Source: Eucalyptus grandis
Lineage: Eukaryota > Streptophyta > Magnoliopsida > Myrtales > Myrtaceae
Direction: 5' to 3'
NCBI RefSeq assembly: GCF_016545825.1
Contig: NC_052621.1
Coordinates: 20,358,440-20,422,439, forward strand
Length of the DNA stretch: 64,000 nucleotides
Within the stretch, counting starts at the first letter, position 1. The number at the start of each line of letters is the position of its first letter. Below the pieces are notes generated by a model, which was given only the letters and a program-made list of their open reading frames with translations, did not search any database and was not told the origin of the DNA. The position numbers and the translations under genes were made by a program. This document shows, in pieces, positions 44,750 through 55,756 of this stretch.

Positions 44750-46040
44750 ACAGATTGAAAAATGGAGTCTTGAAGTCTGTTGAAGGAGCTTCAAATGACG
44801 GTTTTTTTTTTTTTTGGTCAGTCTTAAAATGGCGGTTGACTGCGGTTTGAGGGGTCGGGCGTTTGCCCGCTAAAAAAACTAGCCGTTAGGTTTTTTTAAC
44901 GAGAGCGTCCAGTGTTTTTCAATTTCACCCCCCCAATCATCGCGAGAAATATTATTTTATTTGTCGGATGGTGAAAAAAGATTCAAAAATTCTGACAGTT
45001 TTTTTTTAAAATTAATATCACGTACTTTAATGAAAAATCTGTTGAATTTTAAATTAGTTTCACGGTCCAATGACATTTGCCCCCAGCCTAAATTTTTTCT
45101 TATCTTGCAATTGAATATTTGATTTTTTTTTCTTTTTTTGTCCATTGATTATCTCAAATTTATAAATTTGATCTCTCACAGCACTCCGGTGGCATGTCAC
45201 TCAAAATGAGTGATGTGGATAGTCACGTCACCATTTTCATTTTGTTTCAATAAGGAAGACATTTTTGTAAAATGTTGATCATATGCCTTGCCACCATCGG
45301 TTGGCTTTTGATGGTGGTCATCCCACTTCTCCTTCTTGAAATGGGGATTGTGAAGGCAAATTAGAATCAAAGAGCATGCATGGTTCTTCTCAAACATACG
45401 TAACAAGAGAGGAACAAATATACTTCATCTTTTGCATCGCATCTTATTAAAAAAGGGCTTTGGCTATAGAATATAAACACAAGCCCCCACAACATATCAT
45501 GAATTCAAGCGCAACCTTTGTCATTTTGACCTTCAATTTCCATGGAATATTTTACTTTTCCTTCGCATATCAATTTAGACCTAAATAAGTCCTTGAAATA
45601 CTTCATCTTTATCCTTGTTTAGATCTCAAGATTATCGGGATGTAAAACATTAAAAAGATATTCTCTTTCTCTTAAGGAAAACAAATATACAAACAGTAAG
45701 AGTGCAAGACACATAGGCACTAGAATTATAATTTGGGGGACCCATCCATGAAGCTTGCTGTCCCTATATTTCAAACCGACAAATTTCGAAGGCTCTCGTG
45801 GGACCACTGGCTCCCTTCGTTCGAGGAGGTCACTTCTTAATCGAAAACCAAGGATTCAAGGGTAACCCTAGAAATTTGAATATTTGAAGAAGATTCGCAT
45901 GGTAGCCATGAGGCTCATTACAGGCCCGGCCCAACACAATGAAACGGGTCTACCGCAGACCGACTTGACAAGCCCGCCCGACCTAGAGAGTTGTAGTTGT
46001 GTGGAGAAGAGACGCCAAGCGAGCATCCAACAAACTTATG
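44743..46040. other. Intergenic
   Basis: AT-rich, without a domain-bearing frame. The minus-strand frame 45197-45406 and others are short and unsupported. Confidence 0.45.
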
Positions 46041-46586
46041 GTACATTTGGTAATGTTTCTATTCAAAAATTATTATATGGAACATAAATAGAAAAAATTA
46101 TTTTTATTCCAGGGAATAATTTTTTAATAGAATAACATGTGTTGGTAAACTTGTATAGTTTATGTTCTTGGAATAGAAAAAAATGGAAACATGTTTGATA
46201 AACTTATATAATTTTTTTGTTTTTTAAAATTTTAAAATTTTAAATTTTAAATTTTTTATTTTTTCATCCTTTGGGTGGCATTTCTTGGCCTCGCCATAGG
46301 CGGCGACCAGGTGACAAGGGTGGCAACCTCACCCAACCACGGCGAGGCTCGCCGACCCCAGCGAGGCCGAACCTCAAGCCTCACCGGCTCTCAACAACTA
46401 GTCGCCGATCATGGTCAAGGGGCGATCGACTAAAGAAAAATAAAATAAAAGAAATAGAAATAAAAAAAAAAAAAAAAGAAAAATTGTTTCTTGAATTGTA
46501 CTCGAGAACAAGAAATAAAATTTTCTTGTTTCTTATTTCTATTTTCGAAAATAAAAACATAAATTTTTTGTTTTTGGGAAAAAATG
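46041..46586. mobile_element. Degenerate MITE related to the 7.4 kb element
   Basis: It starts acatttggtaatgtttctat, echoing GTTTGGTAACGTTTTGTTT of the element at 7381. It has the same plan of A/T arms around a GC-richer core with ggcgaggc words (46270-46430). Its right end meets the next MITE, so the two are nested or adjacent. Confidence 0.6.
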
Positions 46587-46589
46587 TAA

Positions 46590-47230
46590 GGGCGTTTGGT
46601 AACGTTTCTGTTCAAAATTGTTTTAAGGAATAGAAATAGAAAAAACTATTTTGTTTGGGGAATAATTTTGACAAAAAAAAACATCTTTGGTAAACTTGTT
46701 AAAGGAATAAAAAATGAATCAAAATCCGTTTGATAAATTTATATTTTTTTAATTTCTTTTAATATTAATATTTTTATTTTATTTTTCCTTTTTTCCTTTT
46801 CTTTTCTTCTTTTGGTCGGCGGCCTCGCCTGTGGTGGGCAAGCTTGGCCTCGCCCAAATCCGGCGACGCTTTGGCGAGGTCGCCGACCCTCGACAGCGTT
46901 GCCGACCAAAGAAAAAGAAGAAAAAAGAGGAGAGAGAAAAATGTTATTCAAAAGTGTTTCTAAAACAAAAAATAAATAAATAACTTATTTTTATTTCTCA
47001 TTTCCATTCCAATTTTGTTCCGGGAATAAAAAAATAAATTTTGAATAAAAATGCAAATAAACGTGTTTCTGTTTGTTCTCGAAAACGAAAAATAAAATTT
47101 TTGTTCATAAATAAGAAGAAGAACGTTACCATGCAAGGCAAACGTTTTTTTTTTTTTTTTTTTTTAAGAACAAAAGAATAGAAATTATTTTCCGGGAAAA
47201 AAAAAAAAGGGACGCGGACGAACAGGCCCC
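46590..47230. mobile_element. PIF/Harbinger-like MITE with TAA target duplication
   Basis: It begins GGGCGTTTGGTAACGTTTCT and ends ...GAACAGGCCCC, flanked by TAA at 46587-46589 and 47231-47233. The core (46810-46910) has cttcttttggtcggc and its complement-like gccgaccaaagaaaaagaag, the same inner inverted repeat seen at 7381-8384. It lies about 210 bp before the NDUFS1 start. No transposase is present. Confidence 0.75.
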
Positions 47231-47442
47231 TAATCACTGAGCTCTCTCTCTCCGTCTCTCTGTGCGAATCTCTTCTTCGATTCAAGCTCCGACGGGGACG
47301 ACCCCCATCATCCTCGAGCTCATCCACCTCCCTCGCCATTGCCAGAGGTCGATCGATCGCTCGCCGGCCGCCGACGACCGACGAGCACCGGTTCCGTCCG
47401 ACGGGGGTGTAGGACGGCAAGACCGCGAGAGGCGAGGAGGAA

Positions 47443-49798
47443 ATGGGGCTAGGGTTGCTGGCTTCGAGGGCTCTCCGGCCCGCCGCGTCGCGGCTCCTCC
47501 AGGACCCGCCGAGGCACGGGTTCGCCTGGGCGATCGGGTCCACGCCCGAGGGGCAGAGCCCCGAGGCCTCCGCCGCCCAGGCTCAGCCCGATCCCGCCCC
47601 GGAAGCCCGTCGCCGGCGCCCGGTTCCACTTGCCGAACCCGGAGAACGCGATCGAGGTGTTCGTGGACGGGTACCCTTTGAAGATCCCCCAGGGCATGAC
47701 GGTCCTCCAGGCGTGCGAGGTCGCCGGGGTCGACACCCCGAGGTTCTGTTACCACAGCCGGCTGTCGATCGCCGACAAGTATAGGATGTGTTTGGTCAAG
47801 GTCGAGAAGTCCCTGAAGCCGGTCGCTTCCTGCGCTATGCCCGCGCTTCCTGGTAATTTGATTTGGGGGGAGGGGGGATTAGTTGTTTTCCACAGATGTT
47901 GTTTTTAACTTTCAATGCGTTTATTTTGAGTTTGATTTTGTTGTTTCCGGTTGGGAAAGGGAAATGCAACTTGCTGAAGTTTTGCAGACTTCAGTTCGAA
48001 TTGATTTATCTAACTATGTGCTCATGGGGTTAAGTAAATGATGTTATAATCTGTACTACGTATTCTGATTTTGTTGTTATTCATTTGGTGTAACATTCTG
48101 TAAATTCGTAATTGGCTTTATGCTTGTCACTTGTGAACCGAATCAGTTATAGTGGCTAATATCAAGAAGTACGTGCAGTCAACAGTGTTCTATACTTGTT
48201 TAGACGAGAGCTGTGCTTATACTTTTGATTGATATTAGACAGTGTTCTATACTAGGTTAGATGATAGAATACTCTGATTTTGTGCAATATATTCACCAGT
48301 TGTGTCTCTGCAAATTTCGATGACCAGTTAGTTCCTGCAGTTGTCATATATGTCGATTGGAATTTCCAATCTTTAGAGCATCTGTTGAAGACTGTTGGTT
48401 ACTTTCGGACGACATTCTTATAAATAGAATTTAATTTTCAGGGATGAAGATCAAGACGGACCCTCCAATTGCTAAGAAAGCACGAGAAGGGGTGATGGAG
48501 TTCTTATTGATGAACCATCCCTTAGATTGTCCAATTTGTGACCAAGGTGGTGAGTGTGATCTTCAGGATCAATCTATGGCTTTTGGTCTGATCAAGGACG
48601 GTTCACTGAATTGAAGAGATCAGTGGTCCATAAGAATCTTGGCCCTCTAGTAAAGACTGTCATGACTCGCTGTATCCAGTGTACAAGGTTAGCATTTTCA
48701 CCTTTTTAATTAGCATCACTGATTTTGCCCACACCATGTTTAGTTTTTCTTCCACTTATTTCAAAATTGATTACTTGGGAACTGGAGAATGCTTCATTGG
48801 TATTTATGTACAGCACAGTGTGATCATTTTGTTGTTTGGATGAAAAAGTTATGTTTTGGGAGTCGAAAGGGATTTGTAGAGGTCTTTCATGTACTCATTT
48901 CCAATTCCAAGTTGTAAGCACAGCATCAGTAATTAGTATCATCTCTTTTAAATGGGGATCGGGATGGGCAGGCTTCGAACTCGATGATTGGGATCCGTTG
49001 TTGTTATGACTTGATGCCATATCTTTGGCAGCTGAACTGTTTGCCAAAGTAGAATTTAGATTATTAATGCATCTCTATGGGAATCTTTTGATTAAAGGAA
49101 GTAGTTTTATTTTGATGTTCCTATGAAAGATAATCTTTATGATGACATAGAAACTACCTGGACAAGGTGGGAAACTTCAGACCTGTCTGGCCTACTTCCA
49201 TTCCCAGATATGGTGTCATCAATCTGTTCAGAAATTCTGAATCTGGTTTCATAATTTCACACTTAATCAGAGAGCCACTAACCCCTTCTAGTCTCCGCAT
49301 TAGCAAATATGACCTATTGTGGTTGCTGGGCTCTTTGAGAGAGAGGATTCGGATGCAATTTTTTCTGCCATTGAGACCATTACTAAGAATGGGAATGTTG
49401 TGAGGCCTGACTGGAATGGTTACAATGTGTTGCTTCTACATGCTGCTCAAGCTGCGGCCCTCGATCTTGGACTTGTTTCACAATCTTCTGACAGCATCAA
49501 GTCCGCAAAATTTGTGTATCTGATGGGTGCAGATGACATCAACTTGAAGGACATTCCCGATGATGCATTTGTAGTCTATCAAGGGCATCATGGAGATCAA
49601 AGTGTATATTGTGCCAATGTCATTCTTCCAGCATCTGCCTTCAGCGAAAAGGAAGGTACATGTGAAAATACTGAAGGATGCATTCAGCAGACTCTCCCTG
49701 CAGTTCCAACGGTTGGTGATGCAAGAGAACGCATCCTTCTCCTTGCAGTTCCAACGGTTGGTGATGCAAGAGATGATTGGAAGATTGTTCGTGCTTTG
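47443..49798 (+). pseudogene. NDUFS1: NDUFS1 (complex I 75 kDa subunit) pseudogene
   Basis: Exon 1 (47443-47852) encodes the presequence [18 protein letters not shown]. After a one-base shift near 47598 it reads [20 protein letters not shown] and the [2Fe-2S] region, where the usual NCRMC reads KYRMC, so one cluster Cys is replaced by Tyr. Exon 2 (48442-48687) has [18 protein letters not shown] intact, then a lost base at MAFG that brings a TGA within about ten codons. The whole middle of the protein is missing. A C-terminal piece (about 49316-49798) reads [17 protein letters not shown] through [12 protein letters not shown] and YLMGADD to DDWKIVRAL. It has an in-frame 45-bp tandem duplication of the VPTVGDAR segment (49701 and 49746). 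It stops just before the palindrome at 49809. The functional protein carries electrons in the mitochondrial complex I matrix arm. Confidence 0.9.
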
Positions 49799-50094
49799 AA
49801 GTTTAGACGGTTTCATTCCTTCATATCAAACTGGCAAAGAAAGCTGTAAAGGAATAGAACGAGGGAAGACAGACTGGATTAATCAGTGAAAAAACAGAAT
49901 TCCCCTAATTACTGCAAAACAGCCCCCACCACGCCCAAACCTCCCCAACTGCGTCCCCCATCCTCCGTCCTTAGCCAGCTGTCCTTTTTGCCCGAATTCG
50001 TTCCCTCATTACAAGTGCATGAGCCCCCACACCCCTCCTACTCCCATTGCACCTTTTTGTTTTTGTAGTGAGCCTCCTCCTCCTTTCTCTGTCT

Positions 50095-50936
50095 TCAGCT
50101 TTCTCAACGAGGTGCTAATCATAGAGGAGTTCATCGAGGAGCCGATCGAGATGAAAATGGCGCAGGTGTCAGAGGAGATAAAGGGATGGGTAGAACAAAA
50201 GAACGAGCACGAGCGAGAAATAGAGAATGAGCCATGGACAGTGGTACCGGAGATGGAGGAACAAATGATCGAGACGGGGAACGCTCCACAGGAGCAAGTA
50301 GCACAACAACCACAAAACTCACCGAAGCAAGTGGCACAGCATGCATAGGCAAAACAAAAGAACGAGCATGAGCTATAGGAGGTGCCAAAGATTGAGGAAC
50401 AAATGATTGAGACAGGAACGAGCCACAAGTGGCACAACAGCCACAAAACGACCCACTGGCATTGGCGACAAAATGGCCAGCGCACCGTTCGTTTTCCGAT
50501 TGGATCTAGAAACTGGACACCCGAATTGACTGGATATGGCAGCGTCTAGGCCATGTCAATAGTTTGTTTGCAAGTGTTCTGGACTCATCATCGGACTGGC
50601 TAGATTAGCCACCTTGCGATCAAGTGTGGATGGTGGAGGCTGTTCTTCATAATAATAGGTCACTTCATTAGCTTCATCACTCTGGCTTTCACCCTGAAGA
50701 GAAGGTATGTGTGAAGAGAAGGTATGTGGAGTTTAACAATTTAAAATATATGTTAGACAAGCAGTGTAAACTAGAGTTGCCAAAAATGGCTCCCGATCAT
50801 GGTTGCTTATACTGCACTTGGGTCATTATGGCCGTTATTTATGTCTTACTTTTCTCTACTCTTATGATTATACTTTCAATTCTTTGGCCTTGTGACCATT
50901 TGAGGAGGGCCATGGCACCTAATCTAGGGCATAATT
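50095..50936 (+). pseudogene. Membrane-protein relic in the left arm of palindrome 2
   Basis: An acidic N-terminal frame is open at about 50095-50348 (IIEEFIEEPIEMKMAQVSEE, EMEEQMIETGNAPQEQVAQQ). A later frame at 50711-50938 reads RRYVEFNNLKYMLDKQCKLE followed by a strong helix (VIMAVIYVLLFSTLMIILSI) and LRRAMAPNLGHN. Stops and shifts separate the two. The helix-plus-basic tail recalls the other small membrane proteins of this window. No family name can be given. Confidence 0.45.
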
Positions 50937-51439
50937 AATGTGGGACGTGTCTCTTTCCGTTTTTTTTTTTTAAACAAAATGTGTTGCTAATCTAGATGGT
51001 AATTAGTGAAGTTCAAAAGCAGATGTTTTCTTTCCACAAAATTGTCTGATTGATCTTCAAGATTCATCTCCTTGTGAGAGCATCTCAAGAGGCAATGGTT
51101 AGTCCATTGAAAAGACTGCGCTTGTGTAGGCATAGTCAAATAGTCATAGGCTCTCACAAGCACAATCTTTTCAATGGACTAACCATAGTCTCTGCTCTCA
51201 CAAGGTGATAAATCTTGAAGATCAATCAGACGGTTTTGTGGAAAGAAAATAAAATTTGCTTTTGATATTCACTAATTACCATCCAGAGCAGCAATACATT
51301 TTGTTCAAAAAAAAAAAAAAAAAAACAGAGAGAGACATGTCCCGCATTAATTATGCCCTAGATTGGGTGCCATGGCTCTCCTCAAGTGGTCACAAGGCTA
51401 AAGGATTGAAAGTATAATCATAAGAGCAGAGAAAAGCAA

Positions 51440-52185
51440 GACATAAATAACGGCTATAATGACTCAGGTGCAGTATAAGCGACCATGATGGGGAGCCAGT
51501 TTTTGCAACTCTAGCTTAAACTGCTTGTCCAACATATGTTTCAAATTGTCAAACTCCACGTACCTTATCTTCAGGGTGAAAGCCAAAGTGATGAAGCTAA
51601 TGAAGTGATCTATTGCTACGAAGAACAGCAGTCCCTCCACCATCCACACTTGATCGCAGCGAAGGGTGGCTAATCTGGTTAGTCCAATGATGAGTGCAAA
51701 ACACTGGCAAACAAACTATTGACAAGGCCCGGACGTTGCCATATCCAGTCAATTCGGGTATCCAATTTCTAGATCCGATCGAGAAGCGAACGGCGCGTTG
51801 GCCATTTTGCCGCCAGTGCCAGTAGGTCGTTTTGTGGCTGCTGTGCCATTTGTGGCTCGTTCCTTGTTTCGATCTTTGGCACCACTGTCCGTGGCTCATT
51901 CTTTGCCTCGCTTGGCTCGTTCTGCCTGTGCATGCTGTGCCACTTGCTCCGGTGGGTTTTGTGGTTGCTATGCCACTTGCTCCTGTGACTTGTTCCCCGT
52001 CTCGATCATTTATTCCTCCATCTTCGACATCACTGTCCATGGCTCATTATTTGCCTCCCGCTCATGTTTGTTCTACCTGTCCCTGCCCATCTATCTCCTC
52101 TGAGACCTACGCCATTTTCGTCTCAATCGGCTCCTCTATGATTAGGGCCTCATTGAGAAAGCTGAATGCAGATAGCGCCTCATTG
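51440..52185 (-). pseudogene. Inverted partner of the relic at 50095-50936
   Basis: The minus strand of the right arm carries the same blocks with its own changes (RYVEFDNLKHMLDKQFKLEL near 51500-51560). The N-terminal acidic part is interrupted by stops. A 27-bp tandem duplication (gcctcattgagaaagctgaa, twice) is present at 52147-52201. Confidence 0.45.
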
Positions 52186-52471
52186 AGAAAGCTGAAGGCA
52201 GATAAAGGAGGAGCTCACCACGAAAACAAGGTACAATGGGAGTAGAAGGGGTGTGGGGCTCATGCACTTGTAATGAGAGAACGAATTCAAGCAAAAAGGA
52301 CAGCTGGCTGAGGACGGGGGAGGCGGTTGGAGAGGTTTGGGCATGGTGGGGACACTTTGTTTTACAGTAATTAGGGGAATTCTGTTTTTTCACTGATTAA
52401 TTCAGCCTATGTTTTTCCTCGTTCTATTCCTTTTCAGCATTTTTGCCAGTTTGACATGAAGGAATGAAACC

Positions 52472-53516
52472 ATGTGACCTTCAAATTACTTTAGGAAATA
52501 TTTCTTTAAAATCATTTATTTGTCAAAAATCGGCTAATGACTCGTGCTGGATCTCCACTTTGTGATTCCGTGAATGGTGTGTGGAAAAATAAAAGAAGGG
52601 AAAAAGGAAAGAAAATGTGAAAGAGATAGAGTAAAGGGAAAACCGTAAAAGTTACCGGCTTTTTCCTTCTTCTTTTTTTTTTGTCATAGCCTCCGGACTT
52701 TAGGAAGATCTGGTTTATAAGTTATTGCATATTATAAGTTAGACATTTATATCTCATAGTTTAATCTAATCTAGGGCATGCTATTTGCGAGGATCAAAAT
52801 CTCTCTCGAATCAAAGGAAAAATGTAAACTTATCTTCAAAGAAGTCATATTACCAGGAGATTTTGTCTGATGGTCTAGATTATGTAAGCTCAAAGCATAA
52901 GTAATTACTGATGTAATCTACCCAACTTTTTTTCCCCTATATTACAATTATATTCTCATTCCTCAATCACTATTAATGATCACTCCGACGCTTTACCCTT
53001 CCATGCCAAATGTTAGATTTAGTGTCATCGTCTACCCAAAAAGGGGAAAACTAAGTGAGATTCCTGTGTGGTTGCTTATGTACATAAGAAAGAAGACGAA
53101 TTTGTTTGTGATTTGTACAATCAGCCGCATCTTTAACCATCAGAAAGGGGAGGTAAGAGTTTGAAAATAATTATATATTCTCCAACTTAGGCAAAAAAGA
53201 CCAGATAATTTGATAACATAGAGAACGTTTAAAAAATTGAGATTCTACTGAAATTAACTCCAAAAGCATAACTAATGATATTCTGATTAATTTGGACCGA
53301 CATTACGAAAGAAAAAAAAGAAGAAGAAGAAGAAAGAGGACCGTCCTCTTATTTGTTTGTTAATTTACTATCGTCCCCTCCGTTACAGCCCGTATAACAA
53401 CACTGGTCAATATCTTTTCTATTATTATTTTTCCCCTTTTCCTGCTAAGCCTCTCTCGTCCTTTCCTACTATTCTCCTCCACCTTCATCGTTTTTCTCTT
53501 GTTTTCCTTATTTCTC
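52472..53516. other. Intergenic
   Basis: AT-rich with no domain. No remaining NDUFS1 sequence is seen after the palindrome. 53385-53516 is a pyrimidine-rich leader that precedes the next member of the membrane-protein family. Confidence 0.45.
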
Positions 53517-53990
53517 ATGGCAAGAAGTAAACTAAAGCTCGAACACAATATTACCGCCTTGGAGACTTCGATTGACAGGCAACAGCAACCCATCGGCCAA
53601 GTCTCAAGCATGTATTTCATGGGGCTTGGACTTTTGCTGGAGCGCGCGTCTCCATCCAAAATGCGCAACCTATATCCTTGGATGCCAATCATTCTCATCT
53701 TGTCGGTTGCAGCTCCCAAATCCATCAGTTTCATAAAGCTCCTGTTGCGACTCATGGATTTTTATGCAGAGCTGAACACCATGAAGCCTAGGTTTAGTCA
53801 AGACAGATAGAATGGTGCCTGGAGGAGAGCCCGTTAGATTGAGCGCACCATTCTTGCCATTGTCTATTGCCTCTTCTTCACAGCATTTGCAACTTACCAT
53901 GGCCACTCCTACTTAGCAAACGTTCCTCTGGAATTTATGCTGGTGGGGTTATATACTATTTTTACCACCAAGTTAAATAGCATATAAACT
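53517..53990 (+). pseudogene. Membrane-protein family member C, interrupted
   Basis: ATG at 53517 opens MARSKLKLEHNITALETSID, similar in layout to MASSQIVIKSLENDITKLNN of copy B. It continues with a first helix (MYFMGLGLLLERAS), a second (YPWMPIILILSVAAPKSISF) and a basic tail, with a stop at 53808-53810. After a shift a further segment reads IERTILAIVYCLFFTAFATY and then LEFMLVGLYTIFTTK, i.e. two more helices, but a TAG precedes it. An unframeshifted ancestor would be about 150 residues with four hydrophobic segments. The N-terminal ORF alone could still be translated. Confidence 0.6.
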
Positions 53991-54200
53991 AATGGGAAGC
54001 ACTCTAATTTCTTTAATGGTAAATGACGGAACCACTATATAGCTCACACTACCAAAGGCAAATCTTTCACAAATGGGAAACTGCTAGAATACTTGCCCGA
54101 AACCAAACGTTAAGCTGCTCTTCTCTACTTGAATTTCGAAGAAACGAAGCTTCCAGTCCCTGGATAAACTAATATTTCACCAGGTCAAGGATCCTCCATG
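53930..54200 (+). repeat. Third copy of the palindrome-centre tract
   Basis: It matches 27965-28250 in order: ggggttatatactatttttacc, gggaagcactctaatttc, gacggaaccactatata, ctttcacaaatgggaaac, actaatatttcaccaggtca. It is the 3' flank of member C, so the palindrome centre descends from a similar gene tail. Confidence 0.8.
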
Positions 54201-54569
54201 AAACAGCAAAGGCTGTAGTGTAAAGAAGCAAAACCTTCCAATGGTCTACCTTGCCGGATGGTTAGTCTTTGCCAGCATACTATAAATTGACATGGGTACT
54301 TGTTCTATTTAAGATAAATTAGGATCTGGTATATTTTATACCAATTAATTGATTCGGATAGGCCAAAATGCCCTAATTAAAAAAAAAAAATACTGGGATA
54401 CCAATTTAATTTTGACAAATTCAAACAGATAATTCACACTGACAGTAGCCCGTAAAGAGTTTTATTTATTTATTTATTTATCATGCATCGTTATTTTCAT
54501 AATTATACTACAATATGTTTACCAAACCATAAGTTCTCAAATCACATGATTATTAGTTTGGAATGCCAA

Positions 54570-54890
54570 GATGGGTAGTTGGTTCGTTTCAGTATCCACG
54601 CACTTTTCAAACCTGAGATTCTCGTCTTTGTTATTTCTCTCTCTTAAGAAGCTGCAATCGTCTTTCGATGGCATATGGTCCTTTCGTAATTAAATGTGGT
54701 TGTTATTTGTCCGCTGCTCAATCTCGAGTTATCACCTCGCTAGTTATGGAGAGTTGATCACAAAAAGGATTGAATAATTCTGATCATTGTTTGACCTAAA
54801 ATTGTTGCGGTAGAATCCTATATCCTCGCTTGGGGACCAATTTCGTGGGGGCTAATTACAAAGCTTAAAGTATGACAAACTGACTTGTAT
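54570..54890 (+). repeat. Duplicate of 9550-9930 (and of 230-480)
   Basis: Shared blocks in order are tgagattctcgtctttgtta, gttatggagagttgatcaca, tttgacctaaaa, gtagaatcctatatcctc and agcttaaagtatgacaaact. No coding potential. Confidence 0.75.
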
Positions 54891-55430
54891 ATTGAGAATA
54901 AATTTCTAAGTTGAAAATATTGCAAGAAGCGGCTTCTGCAATATTTGTTGCCAATCTTGTTTCTCTTTCAAATTACCCCAATATATAATCCCATGGAAAA
55001 TACTTTTCCTAAGAGCATATCTTTGGCATATGTTTAGATATGAAATCTATTTTAGACACAAAAAAAGAAAGAGAAAAATCCTTTAAATCAAATATCTTAA
55101 CAAGGTTTCATTGCAAAGATTACTATTACTGAACTCCATAACACCCAGCACCATGTCCCTCTATTCCTATCTACTCAATCAATCTCATTTTCCCACGGTA
55201 GCGAAATCGCCAAGTTGCTGCATTTGACTAAAATAATTTCCAACACAGGCAAAGAAATCTAAAATTATCCAAATATTTGAATAAATAAATTAAATTATAC
55301 GAGCATTTTTAGACTATTTTAAATTATAATTTGTCAGTTATATAGTATCGCACATTCAAAGGAAAGAGATCACACAATGTTCTGAAGTTGTTTGGGCACC
55401 AATCAGATTTGCCTGCAACAAATAAAAACA
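54891..55430. other. Intergenic
   Basis: AT-rich sequence, nothing recognised. Confidence 0.45.
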
Positions 55431-55560
55431 AAACGACTTTTCTGTTTCATCTAAAAAGCTGAAAAGCAAACAAGTTCATCTTGTCCAGCCATTTGCTTGG
55501 CCTGCATTATAGTAGCCCTAAGATGGCTAAGACCCACTTCCTTGTGCAATTTTTGTTGTG
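55430..55560 (-). pseudogene. Inverted relic of exon 1 of the orphan gene at 8774
   Basis: On the minus strand the sequence reads acaacaaaaattgcacaagg, then gtgggtcttagccatcttag and ggctactataatgcaggcca. This matches the leader and exon 1 at 8750-8831. The ATG is gtg here, so the copy has lost its start. No counterpart of exon 2 was found in the adjoining sequence. Confidence 0.72.
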
Positions 55561-55756
55561 CTCCTACTCATTGTCATCTAAATCTTGATCACAGTTCACA
55601 GAATCATTGCTCAAGTTATCCTCGCCACCCGCATGTGCAGAGCCACTTTCCCTTTTTGGATCACTGTCTCGAGACTAATTTTGCTCTTCACAGCAACCCC
55701 TTCACAAATATAGGAATTGCAATATGTTTTTCGCTTTCTACTTCTGCCTGTTATGC

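Larger units (their letters stand above)
49809..52471. repeat. 2.66 kb palindrome with a 28-bp loop
   Basis: The left arm 49809-51126 begins GGTTTCATTCCTTCAT and the right arm 51155-52471 ends with its complement. The inner ends (ggttagtccattgaaaaga / tcttttcaatggactaacc) face each other across 51127-51154. Arms differ by substitutions and indels throughout, including a poly-T versus poly-A run in mirror positions. The left edge cuts the NDUFS1 pseudogene. No clear target duplication was found, so it may be a foldback-type element or an inverted duplication. Confidence 0.9.

Noticed and set aside
47262..47755. Long frames on both strands around the NDUFS1 start
   Set aside because: They are shadows of the GC-rich first exon. 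Only the frame with NDUFS1 residues is meaningful.
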